From assembly GCA_021030915.1 (NCBI GenBank), contig JAGEMR010000065.1, forward strand, positions 1 to 64,000: a stretch of 64,000 nucleotides of DNA. The letters are read 5' to 3'. The notes under the pieces were generated by a model. It worked only from the letters and a program-made list of their open reading frames with translations, was not told where the DNA came from and ran no database searches. Of this stretch, positions 59,808-64,000 are shown in pieces. This DNA is from Astrothelium macrocarpum. Taxonomy: Eukaryota > Ascomycota > Dothideomycetes > Trypetheliales > Trypetheliaceae. Every line of letters starts with the position of its first letter. Position 1 is the stretch's first letter. A program made the position numbers and the translations under genes.

Positions 59808-61108
59808 ATGCCGGCTACAACAGCGGAGACGCTGTCACTTGTCACAAGAAACGTCTCTGTCGCACCGCTCGTCCTTCTCTCTGTCGCAGACCACTACGGC
59901 CGATCAGCAAAAGGCACGCGACGAAGAGTCGTTGGTGTATTACTTGGCCAGAATGATGGCAAGAACGTACGAGTATCAAACAGTTTCGCTGGTAAATTTT
60001 GCTGATCCGAAATTGTGTCCAAAAACATGCGGCTGACGCTCTTGTGCTAAAGTACCTTTTGAGGAAGACGAGAAAGATCCATCAGTATGGTTTATAGACC
60101 ATAACTACATTGAATCTATGAACGACATGTTCAAAAAGGTCAACGCTCGAGAAAAGTTAATAGGCTGGTATCACTCCGGCCCAAAGTTACGAGCATCAGA
60201 TCTGGAAATCAATGAGCTATTCAAGAGATATACCCCAAATCCTCTCCTCGTCATCATCGATGTACAACCCAAGGAAGTTGGCGTTCCCACAGATGCATAC
60301 TTTGCTGTTGAGGAGATTAAAGATGTCTGTCATTCACCAGTTACCATTCTCCATCATTCGAACTCTGTTGCTAATACGTCTTCTGAAGGACGGCACAACC
60401 ACAACCAAAACATTTGTCCACACCCCCTCTACCATCGAAGCCGAAGAAGCCGAAGAAATTGGTGTCGAACATCTCCTCCGTGATATCCGCGACGTTGCCG
60501 TCGGCACCCTCTCCACCCGCATCACCTCGCAACTCCAATCCCTCCAAGGCCTGCACCTCCGCCTCCGCGACATCGGCGCCTACCTCCAAAAAGTCATCGA
60601 TGGCGACCTCCCCGTGAACCACGCCATCCTCGGCAACCTCCAAGACGTCTTCAACCTCCTTCCCAACCTCTCCACGCCCAAGCCTCCTCCGGGCACACGG
60701 ATAAACGGCGCCACAAACGGCTTGAGCAATGGCTACGCATCAGCAGGTGCGCAGTTGGGGGGTGGAAGCGATAATTCGGAGTTGGCGCGCGCAATGAGTA
60801 TTAAGACAAACGATCAGCTCATGTCGATCTATCTGAGCTCGCTGATCCGCGCCATTACCGCGTTCCATGATCTGATTGAAAACAAGATCCAGAATAGACA
60901 GGCGCAGGAGGACAAAGATGCGAAGCGCGAGGAAGAGAAGAAGGACGAGACGGTGAAGAAAACCGAGGAGAAGTTGGTGAACGGGACGGCGGGTGTAGGG
61001 GAGGGGAAGGAGGGGGTGAATGGGGTGAAGAAGGAAGAGGGTAGTGGGGGAAATGAAAAGGGGACGCCGAAGGGGAAAGAGAAGGAGGGGGAGAGGAAGA
61101 AGGGATAA
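59808..61108 (+). CDS. RPN8: 26S proteasome regulatory subunit Rpn8 (MPN domain)
   Basis: Three exons (59808-59991, 60053-60324, 60389-61108) join in phase to give 391 residues. The start is at MPATTAETLSLV. The MPN domain shows VAPLVLLSVADHYGR, VVGVLLGQNDGKNVRVSNSF, VPFEEDEKD, WFIDHNYIESM, REKLIGWYHSGPKL and NPLLVIIDVQPKEVGVPTDA. The zinc-binding HxH of active JAMM enzymes is absent (WYHSGP), as expected for Rpn8, the structural partner of Rpn11 in the lid. The C-terminal helices (DLIENKIQNRQAQEDKD) are followed by a long Lys/Glu/Gly tail typical of fungal Rpn8. Intron 2 uses GTCTGT, an acceptable but weaker donor. Confidence 0.95.
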
Positions 61109-61358
61109 GGAGTCGTAGTAGGGAGAGCTCTGATGGAGGAGGGGGCAAGCGAGCATGTAACATAGAAACACTGGCGCTGGGAGAGAAATCAATAGCATGG
61201 TGCTTTTTCAGGCGCGTGACGCTGCCTGGGGTATCTTCATCATTTAGCTTCCGTTGTCGCTGCAATCAACAGAATTTTATCAGCAATCATTCCTCATATT
61301 CCCCTAACCTCAACCCACCCCCCATTCCATCTTCCTGCTCCCCACCCATCCCACCACA

Positions 61359-62234
61359 TCAGATCCCCCATCCCGCCGCCCATCCCGCCGCCTCCTCCAC
61401 ACTAACCACCCTCTCCACCACAAACTCCCTAAACATCGGACACCGCTCTCCCAGCAAACAAGCCAACACATGCTTGCACACGGGCGCCTCCTCGCCCCTT
61501 CCCCGCCCTCCAAACCGCCACACCTCCTCCCCTGCTACGCCTCGCATCTCATCCACACCACTCCCTCCCTCCCCACGCATCTCCGCACCCTCCCCACCAG
61601 ATCTGTCTTCCTGTCCCTCTCCTGCCACCGCTGCTGTTACGCCATCGTCGCCGGCCTCGCCCTCGCCCTGGCTCCGCCATCCCGCGGGGAACGCACTGAA
61701 TGCAAACGCAGGACAGCTGCAGTTCCACGCGGACAGACGCACCTCGTACGCGCGGACGGCGTCGGCGTTGGTGAAGCGTGCGCGGCGCGCGGCGGTGGAT
61801 TGCTGGTGCGCGGCGGACTGGACGTAGTACGCGTAGATGTGGGGGTTGGCGGCTAGATCTTCGTCATGAGGAGGGACGCCTGGTGGAGGGGCGGATGACT
61901 GTGTAGCAGGATCGGAAGGGAGTTGCGGAGGCCGCGAGACGAGGCGCTGGACGTAGCCGCGTTCGAGGAGGTCGAGCGCTGGGAGGGTTTCGTTGGGGAG
62001 GAGGACGTGGAGGGTTAGAAAGAGGTTTTTGCCGTGTTCGTTGAGGGCGGCGAGAGGATTGCTTGGTGGGGCGCTGGAGTTTTGAGGGTCGGGTAGGATG
62101 TGTGAGGGATATGGTAGGGCGGCGATTTCGTCGACGAGGGAGGTGAGAAGGGTGCGGGGGTTAGGGAGGGGAGGAGGGCATGGTGGCATTGGTGATGCGG
62201 GAGACTTGCATCTTTTAAGCGCGCCTGGGAGCAA
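61359..62234 (-). CDS. SWIM zinc-finger protein, Sws1/Shu2-like
   Basis: Single exon of up to 291 residues; the start could also be the second Met (MPPCPPPLP). The mark is a SWIM finger: CSCPAFAFSAF, a variable Glu/Gly-rich insert of about 70 residues, then CKHVLACLL (pattern CxC..CxH). CxCPAFAF followed by CKHLLA is characteristic of Sws1/Shu2, the Shu-complex subunit that helps Rad51 filaments in homologous recombination. The N-terminal half has LLTSLVDEIAALPYPSHIL and LHVLLPNETLPALDLLERG, matching a helical N-terminus. The insert is Gly/Glu-rich. The assignment rests on the finger, so it is moderately sure. Confidence 0.62.
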   Translation of the reverse strand: MLPGALKRCKSPASPMPPCPPPLPNPRTLLTSLVDEIAALPYPSHILPDPQNSSAPPSNPLAALNEHGKNLFLTLHVLLPNETLPALDLLERGYVQRLVSRPPQLPSDPATQSSAPPPGVPPHDEDLAANPHIYAYYVQSAAHQQSTAARRARFTNADAVRAYEVRLSAWNCSCPAFAFSAFPAGWRSQGEGEAGDDGVTAAVAGEGQEDRSGGEGAEMRGEGGSGVDEMRGVAGEEVWRFGGRGRGEEAPVCKHVLACLLGERCPMFREFVVERVVSVEEAAGWAAGWGI

Positions 62235-62751
62235 GAGAAGTCAAGAGTAGTTGGTGAAGATTCTAAAGATTCAAAGCCTCATTGAGTGAGGTATGTAAGG
62301 AACGCGCATTGCGTGGTGATGCCGACGGTAGTGGGGCTGGACAACATTCTCGTCTTGACATTATAACCTGTGGATAGCTCCATGCAAAGTCATCTAAAAT
62401 CACTGCTCGTGTTTAAAAGAATTGAACTGATGGGCAAAGTCTAAGCTACAGGCTTCCATAAGACGATCAGACGATCTGGAGAGACGATCTGGAGACTCTC
62501 CTGCAAGGCCGTAATCTGCTTCCCTTGCTGTTACAAAAAAGACCTGCCCAAATCGCTCCACCATACACAATGTCTGTTTTTGTGAAGATTCGTAAGTGGC
62601 TGAGAGGAAAGGCGTGGCTGAGGACCTCTAGAATTGTACGCCTTTTTTCGCCTATTGCCGAGGTACCTGCCATGGCGAGACATGGGGATGTAACGCTGGT
62701 CAAACATTAGCAGAGCTTCCATGAGATATGCGATATGTAAGATTTTGTACC
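62235..62751. other. intergenic: SWIM gene promoter and actin 3' side
   Basis: No gene seen. A short repeat of AGACGATCxGGAGA occurs near 62463-62497. Confidence 0.5.
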
Positions 62752-64000
62752 TTAGAAGCACTTGCGGTGGACAATGGACGGTCCGCTCTCGTCGTACTCT
62801 TGCTTGGAGATCCACATTTGTTGGAAGGTTGAGAGGGAGGCAAGAATGGAACCACCAATCCAGACAGAGTATTTACGCTCAGGAGGGGCAATGATCTTGA
62901 CCTTCATGGAAGAAGGAGCAAGAGCTGTGATTTCCTTTTGCATACGATCGGAGATACCCGGGTACATGGTAGTACCACCAGACTAGTAATTGTTAGTACA
63001 AAGCTTCAGTCCACTTTCGATGATTTGCATACCATGACAATGTTGCCGTACAAGTCCTTCCTAACATCGACGTCGCACTTCATGATTGAGTTGAAAGTAG
63101 TGACGTGGATACCACCAGATTCGAGACCAAGAACGCTGGGTTGGAAGAGAGCCTCTGGAGCGCGGAAACGTTCGTTGCCAATAGTGATGACTTGACCGTC
63201 AGGAAGTTCGTAGCTCTTTTCAAGAGACGAGCTCTGGCTAGCGGTTTGAATTTCTTGCTCAAAGTCAAGAGCGACATAGCAAAGCTTTTCCTTGATATCA
63301 CGGACAATTTCACGTTCGGCGGTAGTGGAGAAAGTGTATCCGCGCTCAGCAAGAATCTTCATGAGGTAGTCGGTCAAATCACGACCAGCCATGTCGACGC
63401 GGGAAATGGCGTGGGGAAGAGCGAAACCTTCGTAGATGGGGACAACGTGAGTAACACCATCACCAGAGTCAAGCACGATACCAGTGGTACGACCAGATGC
63501 GTACAGGGACAAGACGGCCTGGATGGAGACATAGAAGGCGGGTGCGTTGAAGGTCTCGAAGACAATTTGGGTCATCTTTTCACGATTGGATTTGGGGTTG
63601 ATTGGAGCTTCAGTAAGCAAGACAGGGTGTTCCTCGGGAGCCACACGAAGCTCATTGTAGAAAGTGTGGTGCCAAATCTTCTCCATGTCATCCCAGTTGG
63701 TGACGACACCGTGCTCGATAGGATATCTCAATGTCAAGATACCACGCTTGGATTGTGCTTCATCACCAACGTAGGAGTCCTTCTGACCCATACCAATCAT
63801 GATACTGCCATCTTATTAGCGGTTTATCGAAGATGAAGAAGAGGATGATAATACCCATGATGGCGAGGACGACCAACAATGGAAGCTGATCAAATGTTAG
63901 ATTTTGACGGAGAGCACCTTTGAGCTTTCAACTTACGGAAAACGGCACGTGGTGCATCATCGCCAGCAAAACCGGCCTTACACATACCCGAACTATCGCA
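62752..64000 (-). CDS. ACT1: actin, 5' end beyond the window
   Basis: Exons visible: 64000-63937 (partial), 63895-63855, 63804-63033 and 62982-62752; all joins keep phase. It begins inside [20 protein letters not shown] and continues with [30 protein letters not shown], the ATP loop [13 protein letters not shown] and [21 protein letters not shown]. It ends [15 protein letters not shown] .. [12 protein letters not shown], the standard actin C-terminus. It forms the microfilaments of the cytoskeleton. The first coding exon(s), with the ATG, lie to the right of the window. Intron positions early in the gene are typical of ascomycete actin. Confidence 0.97.

Noticed and set aside
60740..61265. 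Minus-strand Pro/Ser/Leu-rich frames at the RPN8 3' end
   Set aside because: Antisense of the Lys/Glu/Gly tail of Rpn8.
63105..63836. 243-codon plus-strand frame over actin
   Set aside because: Antisense shadow of the highly conserved actin exon.
1..64000. CRISPR arrays, bacterial operons, riboswitches
   Set aside because: Intron structure and protein families are fungal; no regularly spaced repeats were seen.

Overview
The window comes from a filamentous ascomycete (Pezizomycotina). The genes are split by many short introns (about 45 to 65 nt, GT..AG), and the protein families are typical of these fungi: Pth11-like rhodopsin-domain proteins, a GH10-CBM1 xylanase, a fungal-specific transcription factor and a TPR/ankyrin protein with an NLR-type N-terminus. 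Several AT-rich islands full of broken transposons also fit a genome with repeat-induced point mutation (RIP). I cannot name the species; a Leotiomycetes-like fungus is only a guess.

Left accessory half (1 to about 45 kb). It opens with an AT-rich island (60-2830) that holds the end of a pogo-type transposase. Next come a broken membrane-protein gene (2849-3826) and a broken P450 (5205-6846). A run of mostly intact accessory genes follows: TPR/ankyrin protein, UNC93-like transporter, old yellow enzyme, regulator, tRNA-like sequence, O-methyltransferase, Pth11-like receptor, secreted xylanase and a sucrose-type transporter. The set of regulator, O-methyltransferase, OYE, transporter and dead P450 looks like a metabolite-gene neighbourhood with no visible backbone synthase. 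A 6-kb AT-rich element with about 150-bp terminal inverted repeats (29635-35611) carries a nested pogo/Fot1 element (31627-33481). Beyond it lies about 10 kb of gene relics, including an ATP-grasp gene killed by C-to-T stops (39090-40757), and a Tc1/mariner-type element with perfect 39-bp inverted repeats (42931-44367).

Right core half (45-64 kb). This part is gene-dense and mostly intact. It holds a multi-pass membrane protein, glycogen branching enzyme, mitochondrial ClpX, an unusual fusion of FAR1-like and CENP-B-like DNA-binding regions to an HD phosphohydrolase, PEX16, an FtsJ-like methyltransferase with an in-frame stop, proteasome subunit RPN8, a SWIM zinc-finger protein resembling Sws1/Shu2, and actin, which is cut by the window edge. 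Three divergent pairs (branching enzyme/ClpX, FAR1-HD/PEX16, FtsJ/RPN8) share short promoters. All exon joins reported as intact were checked by hand for reading phase and splice dinucleotides.
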